Positions 1-7,889 of a DNA stretch of 17,961 nucleotides are shown one piece after another. Position 1 is the first letter of the stretch. Each line of letters begins with the position of its first letter. A model generated the notes under the pieces. That model made no database searches and was not told the origin of the DNA. It was given only the letters and a program-made list of their open reading frames with translations. The stretch comes from JAOTYV01 sp041557595 (lineage in GTDB: Bacteria > Pseudomonadota > Alphaproteobacteria > UBA8366), in contig JBFFGE010000089.1 in NCBI GenBank assembly GCA_041557595.1, forward strand, positions 1 to 17,961. The letters are read 5' to 3'. Made by a program: the position numbers and the translations under genes.

Positions 1-84
1 GTCGACATGCCGCAGGAACTGGTGTTGGAGCAGATGCAAATGTTCGGCGAAGAGGTAATGCCGAAGGTGGAGCAGGGGATTTAG
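1..84 (+). CDS. LLM-class flavin/F420-dependent oxidoreductase, C-terminal end only (cut by window edge)
   Basis: Only the last 27 codons and a TAG stop are inside the window; the rest lies to the left. The tail aligns without gaps to the C-terminus of the complete oxidoreductase at 300-1316, with 15 of 27 residues identical, including the block EEVMPKV. It is therefore almost certainly a tandem paralogue of the luciferase-like monooxygenase family. Its stop lies 215 bp before the start of the next copy, and a palindromic repeat fills the gap. Nothing can be said about its active site from this fragment. Confidence 0.8.
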   Translation, partial: VDMPQELVLEQMQMFGEEVMPKVEQGI

Positions 85-112
85 GGCGGGCCCGATACTT
101 GTCGTCATGCCG

Positions 113-211
113 CCTCGCCCTTCGTCCCTCGACAGGCTCGGGATGAAGAGGCTCAGGGTGAGGCGGAACATATCCAATAGGAAGGCCACATCCTGAGCCT
201 GTCGAAAGATG
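113..211. repeat. Dispersed palindromic intergenic repeat, copy 1
   Basis: Two 17-base arms at 129-145 (TCGACAGGCTCGGGATG) and 189-205 (CATCCTGAGCCTGTCGA) are reverse complements at 16 of 17 positions. A further flanking element with CTCAGGGTGAGG lies at 152-163. The core CATCCTGAGC(C/T)TGTCGAA recurs at 10230-10253, about 10 kb away and also between genes. The sequence shows the palindrome directly. From general knowledge, similar CATCCTGAG...TGTCGAAGG palindromes are scattered through many alphaproteobacterial genomes. A role in transcript ends or mRNA stability is inference only. Confidence 0.75.
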
Positions 212-299
212 CGGCCTCGCGACAGGATAGGGTGTCGACAATCAATCTGAAGCGGTAGGGCGTCGAACAATCGGATCGAACATCAAAAGGGAGCAACCG

Positions 300-1316
300 A
301 TGGAATATGGATTTTTCGTGCGTGGGCAGTACCAGCAGGGCGACGACATGGTGGTGCGGTTCAAGGAGTTGATGGCGCAGGTGCGGCTGGCCGAAAAGCT
401 GGGATTTTCCGATTTGATGAGCGGCATGCACTATGCCGGCTATCCGCTGACGCAATTCCAGCTCCTGCCCTTTCTGTCGCGGGCGATGGTGGAGGCGCCG
501 ACGATGCGGCTCGTCACCGGCATCATCCTGTTGTCGTTGCACAAGCCGCTCGACATGGCGGAACAACTGGCAACGATCGATGTGATGTCGGAAGGGCGGT
601 TGGTGTTCGGCGCGGGTCTGGGATATCGCGATGTCGAATTTCTCGGCATGGGCACGACGCAGAAGGAACGGGTGCCGCGGCTGGTCGAAAATCTCGAAGC
701 GATCAAGCGGCTGTGGACGGAAGAGAACGTCAATATGAAGGGCTCGCATTTCGACCTGGTGGATTGCACGCTCTCGCTCAAACCCCTACAGAAGCCGCTG
801 CCGCCGATCTGGTTCGGCGCCAACGCGGATGCCGCAGTGCGCCGCGCGGCCAAGCTCGCGGATACCTGGTTCATCAACCCGCATCAGCGCATGGACACCA
901 TCGAACGCCAGCTCGATGTGTATAAGAATGCGCTCGACGAATACGGCAAACCGTTTCCCGAGGAACTGCCGCTGATGCGCGAGATTTTTGTCGCCAAGTC
1001 AAAGGAAGAGGCGACGCGTCTCGCGCGGCCCTACCTCGAAGCGAAATACAAGGTTTATCACGAATGGGGTCAGGACAAGGCGATGCCGAAGGGCGATGAC
1101 GACCTGTCGCTCGATTTCGAGGAGCTGACCCGTGACCGTTTCCTGTTCGGCTCGCCGGACGAGGTGACGGAACAGATCGTCGGCTACAAGAAGCGCCTCG
1201 GCGTGAACCGCATGGTGCTCGGCGTGCATTGGGTCGGCATGCCGCACAATCAGGTCGAAGACACGATGAATATGTTCGCCGAGGAAGTGATGCCGAAGGT
1301 CAAGCAGGCGCTGTAG
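300..1316 (+). CDS. LLM-class flavin-dependent oxidoreductase (candidate F420-dependent)
   Basis: A 338-residue protein of the bacterial luciferase-like (TIM-barrel) superfamily, which uses FMN or F420 for hydride transfer or monooxygenation. Family signatures are the N-terminal strand MEYGFFVRG, the helix around LAEKLGFSDL (30-39), the block GRLVFGAGLGYRDVEFLGMG (99-118), and PLPPIWFGANA (167-177) followed by AVRRAAKLADTWF. The length is normal for the family. The ATG at 300 follows an AAGGGAG ribosome site at about 287-293. It is the second of two tandem paralogues (the first ends at 84). It ends only 30 bp from the stop of the converging fbiC gene, the last gene of an F420 biosynthesis operon. 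Cofactor choice cannot be read from sequence; F420 is inferred from this neighbourhood. The substrate is unknown. Confidence 0.9.
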   Translation: MEYGFFVRGQYQQGDDMVVRFKELMAQVRLAEKLGFSDLMSGMHYAGYPLTQFQLLPFLSRAMVEAPTMRLVTGIILLSLHKPLDMAEQLATIDVMSEGRLVFGAGLGYRDVEFLGMGTTQKERVPRLVENLEAIKRLWTEENVNMKGSHFDLVDCTLSLKPLQKPLPPIWFGANADAAVRRAAKLADTWFINPHQRMDTIERQLDVYKNALDEYGKPFPEELPLMREIFVAKSKEEATRLARPYLEAKYKVYHEWGQDKAMPKGDDDLSLDFEELTRDRFLFGSPDEVTEQIVGYKKRLGVNRMVLGVHWVGMPHNQVEDTMNMFAEEVMPKVKQAL

Positions 1317-1346
1317 CGAAATTCAATCGACGGTGACGACGCCGGG

Positions 1347-3803
1347 TCAGGTCGCGGTTTCAATTCCGGGGCGGACCAGGTCGCCTCCCTTGCGGCTCCG
1401 GCGTTCGAATCGCGTTGCCGGTGGGAGGGATAAGGGCGCGAGCGCATCGGCCCCGAAGGACGCGGCCTTGCGCTCCGCCGCGGGGGCGGCGTACAGCGTC
1501 GTCCGTTGTTTCGGCGTGCGGCCGATGCTTCGGATCAACGCTTCCATCTGTTCCGGCGGGAATTCCTCGCCATGGGTGGCGCCGGCCGACCGGGTGATCG
1601 TTTCGTTCATGAGCGTGCCGCCCAGATCGTTGGCGCCGGCCTGCAGGCAGGCCGCGGCCCCGTCCGGTCCCATCTTCACCCAGGATGCCTGAATATTGCT
1701 GAAATGCGGATACAGCGCGAGCCGGGGAACCGCATGCATCAATATCGCCTCGCGATAGGTCGGGCCGATGCGCGAACGCCCTTTCAGATGGATTGGCGCC
1801 TCGAGGGCGACAAACGGCAAGGGGACGAATTCGGTGAAGCCGCCGGTTCGTTCCTGCAGCCCGCGCAAGCGCAGCAAATGGCGCGCCCAGTGTAACGGCC
1901 CGTCGACATGGCCGAACATGATGGTCGCGGTGCTGCGCAAGCCGGCGCCGTGCGCGCTCGCCATCACTTCGAGCCATTGATCGGTCGTGACCTTGTCGGG
2001 ACAGATGATCGCCCGCACCGAATCGTCGAGAATTTCCGCCGCCGTGCCGGGTAGCGTGCCGAGGCCTGCTTGCCGCAACGCGTCGAGGTAATCGCCCACC
2101 GTCATGTTTAGCGTCTTCGCGCCTTGCCACACTTCCAGCGGCGTGAAGGCGTGAATGTGGATATCGGGCAAGGCCGCCTTCACGCGGCGGCAAATCTCCA
2201 GATAGGTATCGCCCGTGTAGTCGGGATGAATTCCCCCCTGCATGCAGACTTCGGTGGCGCCGCGCGCCCAGGCTTCCTCGCTGCGCCGCTGAATCTCGTC
2301 GAGGTCGAGCAGGTAGGGCTTGCCGCGCAGGTTCTCGCTCAGCTTGCCCTTGGAAAAGGCGCAGAACTGGCATTTGAAATAGCAGACATTCGTATAATTG
2401 ATGTTGCGGTTCACCACATAGGTCACGACCTTGCCGTTGACCCTGCGCCGCAGCCCGTCGGCGGCCTCGCACACCGCGTCGAATTCGTGTCCCCGTGCCT
2501 GGAACAGCCGCACGATCTCGCGTTCGATCAGGCCCGCGCCCTCGACCGCCCGGTCGAGGATGCCGCGGATTTCGGGGGCGGCGGAGCCCGGAGCGGGATT
2601 GGGCCGCGGCAGTACGCTTTGCGCGCCCGGCAGCCAGCGGTCGGTCCGGGCAAAATTTTCGCTGTCGACGGCGCGCCGGAGCGGCACCTGGAACGCGCCA
2701 TCGAACCAGCGGTCGAGGTCGGACAGATAGCGCGGATAGGTGGCCAGCCGCGCGACCAGCACCTTGCCCACGGCGGCGGTTTGCCGGGCGAGTTCGTCGA
2801 GATGCGGCCAGGGCGCCTCCGGGTTGACGTGATCGGGCGTCACCGGCGAGACGCCGCCCCAATCGTTGATGCCTGCGCCGATCAGTTTCTTCAGGCCACC
2901 GGGACTCAGGTTCGGCGGTGCCTGGATGTTCATATCCGGGCCGAACAGGAGTCGCGCCATCGCGATGGTCCAACATAAATCGCTCAAATCCGGTTCCAAG
3001 GCCGCCGCCATCCTGGTGTCGGGCTTGGCGCGGAAGTTTTGAATGATGACTTCCTGCAAATGACCGTATTCGTCGTTCAGCGCGCGCAGCGCGAGGAGCG
3101 ATTCGACGCGTTCCTCCCGCGTCTCGCCGATGCCGATCAGAATGCCGGTCGTGAACGGAACACGTTGGGCGCCAGCCTGGCGCATCGATTCCAGCCGCGC
3201 CGCCGGCGCCTTGTCGGGCGATCCGTAGTGCGGGCCGCCCTTTTCGCACAATCGCGGCGACGCGCTTTCCAGCATGATGCCCTGCGAGATCGATACGGTG
3301 CGCAGCGCCGCAATTTCCGTTGCCGACATCACGCCGGGATTGAGATGCGGAAACAGGCCGGTTTCGTCGAACACCAATTTCGCCATCGCGTGCAGATAGG
3401 AAATCGTACTGACGTGGCCCAGCGCCTTCAGTTCTTCACGCGCGACGCGGTAACGCAGTTCCGGCTTGTCGCCGAGGGTGAAAAGCGCTTCCTGGCAGCC
3501 CGCCTGGGCGCCGGCGCGCGCCACCGCCAGGACTTCGTCGGGCGTCATATAGGCCGATTGTCCCTTGCGCGGCGGCTTCGCGAAGGTGCAGTAGTGGCAG
3601 ACGTCGCGGCACAGCGTGGTCAACGGAATGAAGACCTTGCGGGAATAGCTGACAAGCGGGCCATGCCCCTGATCGCGCAGCGCCGCCGCGGCGTTCATCA
3701 GCGGGGCGAGGTCGCCTTCCCGCGCAAGCCGCCGCGCCGCGTCGGCGCTCGGCCGATGCCCCAGCCTGACTTCGTGCAACACGCGTCGCGTCGACGGCAT
3801 CAT
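1347..3803 (-). CDS. fbiC: FO synthase, fused CofG-CofH (7,8-didemethyl-8-hydroxy-5-deazariboflavin synthase)
   Basis: An 818-residue protein with two radical-SAM modules, which together make the F420 chromophore FO from tyrosine and 5-amino-6-ribitylamino-uracil. The N-terminal CofG-type half has its [4Fe-4S] motif at Cys65, Cys69 and Cys72 (CRDVCHYC) and GINDWGGVSP at 311-320. The C-terminal CofH-type half has Cys474, Cys478 and Cys481 (CYFKCQFC) and the motif ANDLGGTLMNE at 724-734. The order and length match the fused bacterial FbiC rather than the separate archaeal CofG and CofH. The ATG start overlaps the cofC stop by 4 bp (ATGA), indicating translational coupling; a second ATG follows immediately. 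It is the last gene of the F420 operon and converges on the luciferase-like gene with 30 bp between stops. The frame is continuous through both modules, so the fusion is real in this sequence. Confidence 0.97.
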   Translation of the reverse strand: MMPSTRRVLHEVRLGHRPSADAARRLAREGDLAPLMNAAAALRDQGHGPLVSYSRKVFIPLTTLCRDVCHYCTFAKPPRKGQSAYMTPDEVLAVARAGAQAGCQEALFTLGDKPELRYRVAREELKALGHVSTISYLHAMAKLVFDETGLFPHLNPGVMSATEIAALRTVSISQGIMLESASPRLCEKGGPHYGSPDKAPAARLESMRQAGAQRVPFTTGILIGIGETREERVESLLALRALNDEYGHLQEVIIQNFRAKPDTRMAAALEPDLSDLCWTIAMARLLFGPDMNIQAPPNLSPGGLKKLIGAGINDWGGVSPVTPDHVNPEAPWPHLDELARQTAAVGKVLVARLATYPRYLSDLDRWFDGAFQVPLRRAVDSENFARTDRWLPGAQSVLPRPNPAPGSAAPEIRGILDRAVEGAGLIEREIVRLFQARGHEFDAVCEAADGLRRRVNGKVVTYVVNRNINYTNVCYFKCQFCAFSKGKLSENLRGKPYLLDLDEIQRRSEEAWARGATEVCMQGGIHPDYTGDTYLEICRRVKAALPDIHIHAFTPLEVWQGAKTLNMTVGDYLDALRQAGLGTLPGTAAEILDDSVRAIICPDKVTTDQWLEVMASAHGAGLRSTATIMFGHVDGPLHWARHLLRLRGLQERTGGFTEFVPLPFVALEAPIHLKGRSRIGPTYREAILMHAVPRLALYPHFSNIQASWVKMGPDGAAACLQAGANDLGGTLMNETITRSAGATHGEEFPPEQMEALIRSIGRTPKQRTTLYAAPAAERKAASFGADALAPLSLPPATRFERRSRKGGDLVRPGIETAT

Positions 3804-4486
3804 CGGGCAAGTTCCTTTGCGATGGCGCTGGATGTGCGCAGCCGGCCGGCGATGCCGCTGTCTTCCAGATAGGCGTGGGTGCGGGTCTCGCCGGGCCGCG
3901 CCAGCAGGGCGCGCAGATCGTCCGGCGTATCGATATCGAGCGCCAGCCCGGGCAATTCCAGGATCGTCGGCTCGATATTTTGTGCCCGCGCGGTGGCGAG
4001 GTGGGGCTTGAAACTGTCATTGCCGAAACGGAACGGGATGAGGGTAGGCGGCGACAACGCGATGCAATTGGAGCCGCGCCGGTCATGCGCCGGCACGATG
4101 GTCATGGCCGGCGGCGTCTTCTCTGCGTGGCGGCGCAGCACGGTCTCGATCTCGGCCGGGTCGGCCAAGGGCACGTCGCCGGGAAATGTCGCGATCCCAG
4201 TGATGCCATCGGCGGCGAGAATCGATACCGCGCGGCTGACCGCTTCGCTTTGGCCCAGATTTTCCGGCTCGCTCAGGATGCGGGCGCCATACAAGGTGCC
4301 CATTTTGGCGGCTTCCGCGTCACGGGTCATTACCGCAATGCCGTCGAGCGACGCCGTCGCGGCGAGCGCGGCCAGCACATCGGCGAACATCGTGCGGAAC
4401 AACCGCCGGCGTTCCGGCGCGCTGAGCACCCCCGCCAGACGCTGCTTGGCGTCCACGAAGTCTTTGGCCGGCAGTACCGCCCACAT
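3800..4486 (-). CDS. cofC: CofC/FbiD-type phospho-organic-acid guanylyltransferase
   Basis: Activates a phospho-acid (2-phospho-L-lactate, phosphoenolpyruvate or 3-phosphoglycerate, depending on the organism) with GTP, giving the donor used by CofD. The 228-residue product begins MWAVLPAKDF, the usual CofC N-terminus. It contains FPGDVPLADP (101-110, metal/nucleotide Asp), RRGSNCIAL (136-144), FRFGNDSFKPH (152-162) and LDIDTPDDL (183-191). I chose the ATG at 4486 because it matches the family start and has a GGGAAA ribosome site about 8 bases upstream. An in-frame TTG at 4573, which would overlap the cofD stop by 4 bp, would add 29 residues with no family resemblance. The gap to cofD is then 83 bp. 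The stop overlaps the fbiC start. Which of the three phospho-acids is used cannot be decided by eye. Confidence 0.93.
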   Translation of the reverse strand: MWAVLPAKDFVDAKQRLAGVLSAPERRRLFRTMFADVLAALAATASLDGIAVMTRDAEAAKMGTLYGARILSEPENLGQSEAVSRAVSILAADGITGIATFPGDVPLADPAEIETVLRRHAEKTPPAMTIVPAHDRRGSNCIALSPPTLIPFRFGNDSFKPHLATARAQNIEPTILELPGLALDIDTPDDLRALLARPGETRTHAYLEDSGIAGRLRTSSAIAKELAR

Positions 4487-4569
4487 GCGCGTATTTCCCT
4501 TTTTTCCGTGTCCTGGCCGAGGAGAGGCCGCAACTATATCAAACCGGTGAAGCGATGCACCAGCCGCGC

Positions 4570-5532
4570 TCAAGATTTGAGATCGCGCGCAAAGGACCGC
4601 ACGGTTTCCGCAAGGGCTACCTTGTCATCCATGTTTTGCATCACCGTCTCGGCGACGTGCACGGCAATGCCGAGCGATTCGACCGCCGGCGCCAGGGCCG
4701 CATCGCTCCGGTCGAGCACGAAACCGTCCAGCAACCGGCCATAGTGCCGGGCTATTTCGACCGCATCGGTCTGCAATCCCAGCTCGCCCATCATTTTGGC
4801 GGTCGGTCCTTTCAGCGCGCGGCCGCCGACGATGGGCGAAACGGCGATGACGGGCGCTGCGCTTGCGGCGATCGCATCCGATACACCGGGTAGTGCCAGG
4901 ATAGGATCGACGCTGATGAACGGGTTGGACGGACAGACTACGATCGACTCCAGGACGGGTTCTTTGAGTGCTTTGAGGAACCGTCGGTTTGGGCGGGCCT
5001 CATGCGCGCCGGCAAAATGGAAGCCGGTGACCGCCGGTTGGCACTGCTCGCGCACGAAATAATGTTGAAACGGCAGCGGTCCGCTCTCGGTCTCGACGAC
5101 GGTGCGAACCGGGTCGTCGCTCATCGGCACGACCGCGGCCGCAATCCCGAGCCGCCCGCAAATGTCGGCGGTGATCCGGCTCAGGGGTTCGCCGGATACC
5201 AGACGCCGCGTGCGCTCCACATGCAGCGCAAGGTCGCGGTCGCCGAGCCGGAACCAGGTTTCGCCGCCAAGCGCCTCGAGCGACTCCATGAATCGCCATC
5301 CCTCGTCCGCCCGGCCCCAGCCGGTCTCGACATTGGCGAGCCCGGCGAGCGTATAGGTCAGCGTGTCCAGGTCGGGGCAGATGGTCAGGCCCAAATGCTC
5401 GAAGTCGTCGCCGATATTGGCGAGGATCATCAACTGTTCCGGACCCATCGCGCGACTGAGGCCGAGCGCCAGTTTGGCGCCGCCGACGCCGCCCGAAAGC
5501 GCGACGCAACGCGGCCCCGGGTCGCGACTCAC
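4570..5532 (-). CDS. cofD: CofD/FbiA-type transferase (2-phospho-L-lactate transferase family)
   Basis: A 320-residue transferase that moves the phospho-acid group from the CofC product onto FO, giving F420-0 or its dehydro form. It shows the N-terminal glycine loop SGGVGGAKLA (13-22), the signature GDDFEHLGLTICPDLDTLTY (41-60), and CPSNPFISVDPIL (200-212) followed by SPIVGGRALKGPTAKM, all strongly conserved in CofD. Length is normal. The start is a GTG at 5532, overlapping the cofE stop by 4 bp (GTGA), so the two genes should be translationally coupled. The product is probably cytoplasmic, with no signal or membrane segment. Bacterial enzymes using phosphoenolpyruvate-derived donors are usually called FbiA; without knowing the donor I use the broader name. 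Confidence 0.95.
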   Translation of the reverse strand: MSRDPGPRCVALSGGVGGAKLALGLSRAMGPEQLMILANIGDDFEHLGLTICPDLDTLTYTLAGLANVETGWGRADEGWRFMESLEALGGETWFRLGDRDLALHVERTRRLVSGEPLSRITADICGRLGIAAAVVPMSDDPVRTVVETESGPLPFQHYFVREQCQPAVTGFHFAGAHEARPNRRFLKALKEPVLESIVVCPSNPFISVDPILALPGVSDAIAASAAPVIAVSPIVGGRALKGPTAKMMGELGLQTDAVEIARHYGRLLDGFVLDRSDAALAPAVESLGIAVHVAETVMQNMDDKVALAETVRSFARDLKS

Positions 5533-6299
5533 CGGAACAAATCCTCGTCCGGCTCGCGGATCAATTCGGCCGCGCTTTCTTCGGAGAGCGCGGGTGCGAA
5601 GCCGCGCAGCAGCGCCACCGGCATGCCCTCGTTCCCTTCGCCCTGCACCAGCGACGCGGCGGCCGCGATCTGGTCCGCCAGGCCGACCATGGATACGCGC
5701 AGCAGCCGGCCGAACAGGTCTTCGTCGCCGCGCAGATCAAGCAGCGATTGCAGCCCCGCGGCGCCGAGTGCCATGCCGACGGTGCCCTTGCGCCAGGCCC
5801 GACCGACGCTGTCGTTCATGATGACCGCGACCGAGGCGTCCGAGGCCGATTTGAGCGCCTGGCGCAGAGCGCGACAGGACGCGTCCGGATCCGCCGGCAG
5901 CAGCAGCACCGTCTCGCCGTCTGCACCCGCGCCGACATTCGACGCGTCGATACCTGCATTTGCCAGAACGAAACCGAGCCTGTGCTCGACGATCAGCAGG
6001 TTCGGCCGATGTCGGACGATGCGGCGCGATTCGGACAGGATCAGTTCCACCAGACGCGGATCCTTGTCGGTCTGTTTCCCAAGGTCGATCGCGCGCGCCG
6101 ACGGGGTGACATCGCTGAGCGCCGCATAGCGGTCTTCGGATTTCGAGACGATTTTCTGCGCGACGATCAGGACATCGCCGTCCTGCAGCGTCTCGCCCGC
6201 GCGGTCGACCGCCGCCAGGATAAGCTTGGCGAGATCGTCGCCCGGCTTCACCAGGGGAATGCCGGGCAGTGCGGTCAGGACGATGCGGCCGGGCGTCAC
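5529..6299 (-). CDS. cofE: CofE-type F420-0:gamma-L-glutamate ligase, stand-alone
   Basis: Adds one or more gamma-linked glutamates to F420-0 using GTP and a divalent metal. The 256-residue product has the CofE blocks LIVAQKIVSKSE (44-55), DLGKQTDKDPRLVELIL (72-88), HRLGFVLANAGIDASN (106-121) and NDSVGRAWRKGTVGMALGAA (162-181). The length matches archaeal CofE. The C-terminal nitroreductase-like domain of mycobacterial FbiB, which reduces dehydro-F420-0, is absent. The start is a GTG at 6299 overlapping the npdG stop by 4 bp (GTGA). The stop overlaps the cofD start in the same way, placing it in the tightest part of the operon. The number of glutamates added cannot be predicted. Confidence 0.95.
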   Translation of the reverse strand: MTPGRIVLTALPGIPLVKPGDDLAKLILAAVDRAGETLQDGDVLIVAQKIVSKSEDRYAALSDVTPSARAIDLGKQTDKDPRLVELILSESRRIVRHRPNLLIVEHRLGFVLANAGIDASNVGAGADGETVLLLPADPDASCRALRQALKSASDASVAVIMNDSVGRAWRKGTVGMALGAAGLQSLLDLRGDEDLFGRLLRVSMVGLADQIAAAASLVQGEGNEGMPVALLRGFAPALSEESAAELIREPDEDLFR

Positions 6300-6964
6300 G
6301 CGTCGCGCTCACCGGTGATGCGAATGCCCGCGTGCGAAATGTCGCCGCGATTGAGGAAAATCAGGACCGAGGTCAAGGCTTCGGCGGCGGCCGAGTTGTC
6401 GATCGGTCCGGCGTGCCACGCGGTAAGCCCCGCCGCTTCCGCCAGCTCGACGACGGTTTGCCGCGCCGCGCGTTGATTGCCGCAGACGAGGATATCGCAT
6501 TCGATCGGCGATTCGAGGTCTTGCACCAGATCGGCGGCGACATTCTGGAAGGCGGACACGACCTGGACGCCGTCGCCGAGGAAGTCCTGCGCCGCCTTCG
6601 CGGCGGAGCCTTCCGGCGGGAGTTGCACCCGGGCGACCTTGGGCGGCACCAGCGGCACGGTTGCGTCGACCAGGATCTTTCCCTGGGCCGCGTCGCGAAC
6701 CACTTCCAGCATCGGGCGATGGTTCGAGAACGGCACCGTGAGCACGATGATGTCGGCCGCCGCGGCGGCGGCGGCATTTTCCAATCCCCGGATCGACGCG
6801 TCGGGCAGGATGGCCTTCATTTCCTCCGCCTTCGCCTCCGCGCTTTCCGTGGCGCGGGATCCGATGATGACCGGGTAGCCCGCCCGGGCCCAGCGTAGCG
6901 TGAAGCCGGAGCCGAGGGCGCCGGTGCCGCCGATGACTGCGATCGTCGGTTTTGTGTCCGTCAT
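6296..6964 (-). CDS. npdG: F420:NADPH oxidoreductase (NADPH-dependent F420 reductase)
   Basis: Transfers hydride between NADP(H) and F420, supplying F420H2 to dependent enzymes. The 222-residue product has an N-terminal Rossmann site, IGGTGALGSGF (11-21), followed by IGSR (34-37). The Arg here is placed to hold the 2'-phosphate of NADP. Further family blocks are LTVPFSNH, ILVDATVPLVPP, FQNVAADLVQD and the C-terminal GPIDNSAAAEALT. The start is the ATG at 6964 (MTDTKP) with an AGGAAG ribosome site. The same frame stays open far upstream, but the extension is the antisense of the hydrolase gene and lacks homology. It lies 20 bp after the hydrolase stop and overlaps cofE by 4 bp. Placement in the operon supports the F420 role over other dinucleotide reductases of this fold. 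Confidence 0.93.
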   Translation of the reverse strand: MTDTKPTIAVIGGTGALGSGFTLRWARAGYPVIIGSRATESAEAKAEEMKAILPDASIRGLENAAAAAAADIIVLTVPFSNHRPMLEVVRDAAQGKILVDATVPLVPPKVARVQLPPEGSAAKAAQDFLGDGVQVVSAFQNVAADLVQDLESPIECDILVCGNQRAARQTVVELAEAAGLTAWHAGPIDNSAAAEALTSVLIFLNRGDISHAGIRITGERDA

Positions 6965-6984
6965 GATTGCCGCTTCCTGTACCG

Positions 6985-7773
6985 TCAGTTCTGGTCGAGA
7001 TGGGTGCGCAAGGCCGCGTTGAAGGCGTCCGCCTGCTCGATGATCGAAAGATGCGCGGCGTCGTCCAGGATCACCAGTTTCGAGCCCGCAATGCCGCGAT
7101 GGATTTCCTCGGCGCGCTCGACCGTCGTGCTGGGATCGTCCGCGCCGACGATGACCAGCGTCGGCGCCGTGATCTTGGCGTGCAGCGGCGCCAGGTTCAT
7201 GGCCTGGATGGCGCTGGCGCAGCCGACGAAGCCGTCGACCTTCGTTGTGGCGATCATCTTCTCGACGCGCCCGATCTCGGCGGTCTGCGCCTTGCGGTAG
7301 GGTTCGGTGAACCAGCGTTCCAGTGTGGACGGCGCCAGCGCCGGCATTCCTTCGTTTCGGGCCATCTCGATCCGGGGCGTCCAGATGTCGGCCGACGGCA
7401 TCGCGCTCGCGGTGTCGCACAGGGTCAGGCTGAGCAGCATGTCCGGGCGTTTCGCGCCGAATGTCTGCCCCGTCATGCCGCCCATCGACAGGCCGCAAAA
7501 ATGCGCTTTGCCGATATTCAGCGCCTCCAGCAGGGCGCAGGCGTCCTCCATCAGGAGATCGAACGAATAGGGCGGCGCGGTCGCCTCGGTGCCGCCATGG
7601 CCGCGCTGATCGTATCGCAGCACGCGGTATTTGTCGGCCAAAGCCGGAACCTGCGGATCCCACATGCCGTAGTTGGTTGCCAGGCTATTGCTCAGCATGA
7701 CCACGGGTCCATTTTCCGGCCCATCGAATTGATAGGCCATTTCAATGCCGTTTGCCTGAATTGTCCCTGCCAT
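6985..7773 (-). CDS. Alpha/beta-fold hydrolase, 3-oxoadipate enol-lactonase-like, first gene of the F420 operon
   Basis: A 262-residue alpha/beta hydrolase. The nucleophile elbow is GLSMGG with Ser96, the acid is Asp213 in GADDPST, and the base is His241 in DDAAHLSII, giving a complete triad. An oxyanion-side block VVMLSNSLATNYGMWD (24-39) and YDQRGHGGTE (54-63) match the PcaD-like group. No signal peptide is seen, so it is probably cytoplasmic. The ATG at 7773 has a strong GGAGG ribosome site, and the stop is 20 bp from npdG, making it the apparent first gene of the F420 operon. The true substrate is not known: the PcaD resemblance is to the fold subgroup, and no other beta-ketoadipate gene is present. 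It may act on a product of an F420-dependent enzyme, but that is inference. Confidence 0.88.
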   Translation of the reverse strand: MAGTIQANGIEMAYQFDGPENGPVVMLSNSLATNYGMWDPQVPALADKYRVLRYDQRGHGGTEATAPPYSFDLLMEDACALLEALNIGKAHFCGLSMGGMTGQTFGAKRPDMLLSLTLCDTASAMPSADIWTPRIEMARNEGMPALAPSTLERWFTEPYRKAQTAEIGRVEKMIATTKVDGFVGCASAIQAMNLAPLHAKITAPTLVIVGADDPSTTVERAEEIHRGIAGSKLVILDDAAHLSIIEQADAFNAALRTHLDQN

Positions 7774-7889
7774 GATGTCCTCCCTGTTGCGGCCAACGAT
7801 CTTTCTGTACCGTTATTTTGGCACTTTCCTATACTGCGCCGCCGTGGCGATTGCACCGGGAAATTGAACCGCGAACGGGAGAGAACGAC
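7774..7889. promoter_or_regulatory. Divergent intergenic region between F420 operon and lipoprotein gene
   Basis: These 116 bp separate the start of the minus-strand operon from the start of the plus-strand lipoprotein gene, so both promoters should lie here. A TATACT at 7830-7835 is a good -10 match for the plus-strand gene, but no convincing -35 hexamer sits 16-18 bases upstream. No clear operator palindrome was found. Assignment rests on gene layout more than on motifs. Confidence 0.4.

Noticed and set aside
1347..3803. FbiC as an artefactual join of separate cofG and cofH genes
   Set aside because: The frame is uninterrupted, both halves have complete cysteine motifs, and the fused form is normal in bacteria.
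4484..4573. TTG start at 4573 for cofC, overlapping the cofD stop by 4 bp
   Set aside because: The overlap is attractive, but the extra 29 residues do not look like CofC. The ATG at 4486 gives the family N-terminus and has a ribosome site.
6296..7663. A 455-codon open frame on the minus strand that includes npdG
   Set aside because: Only the part from 6964 down matches NpdG. The upstream part is an out-of-frame shadow of the hydrolase gene, and the ATG at 6964 has its own ribosome site.
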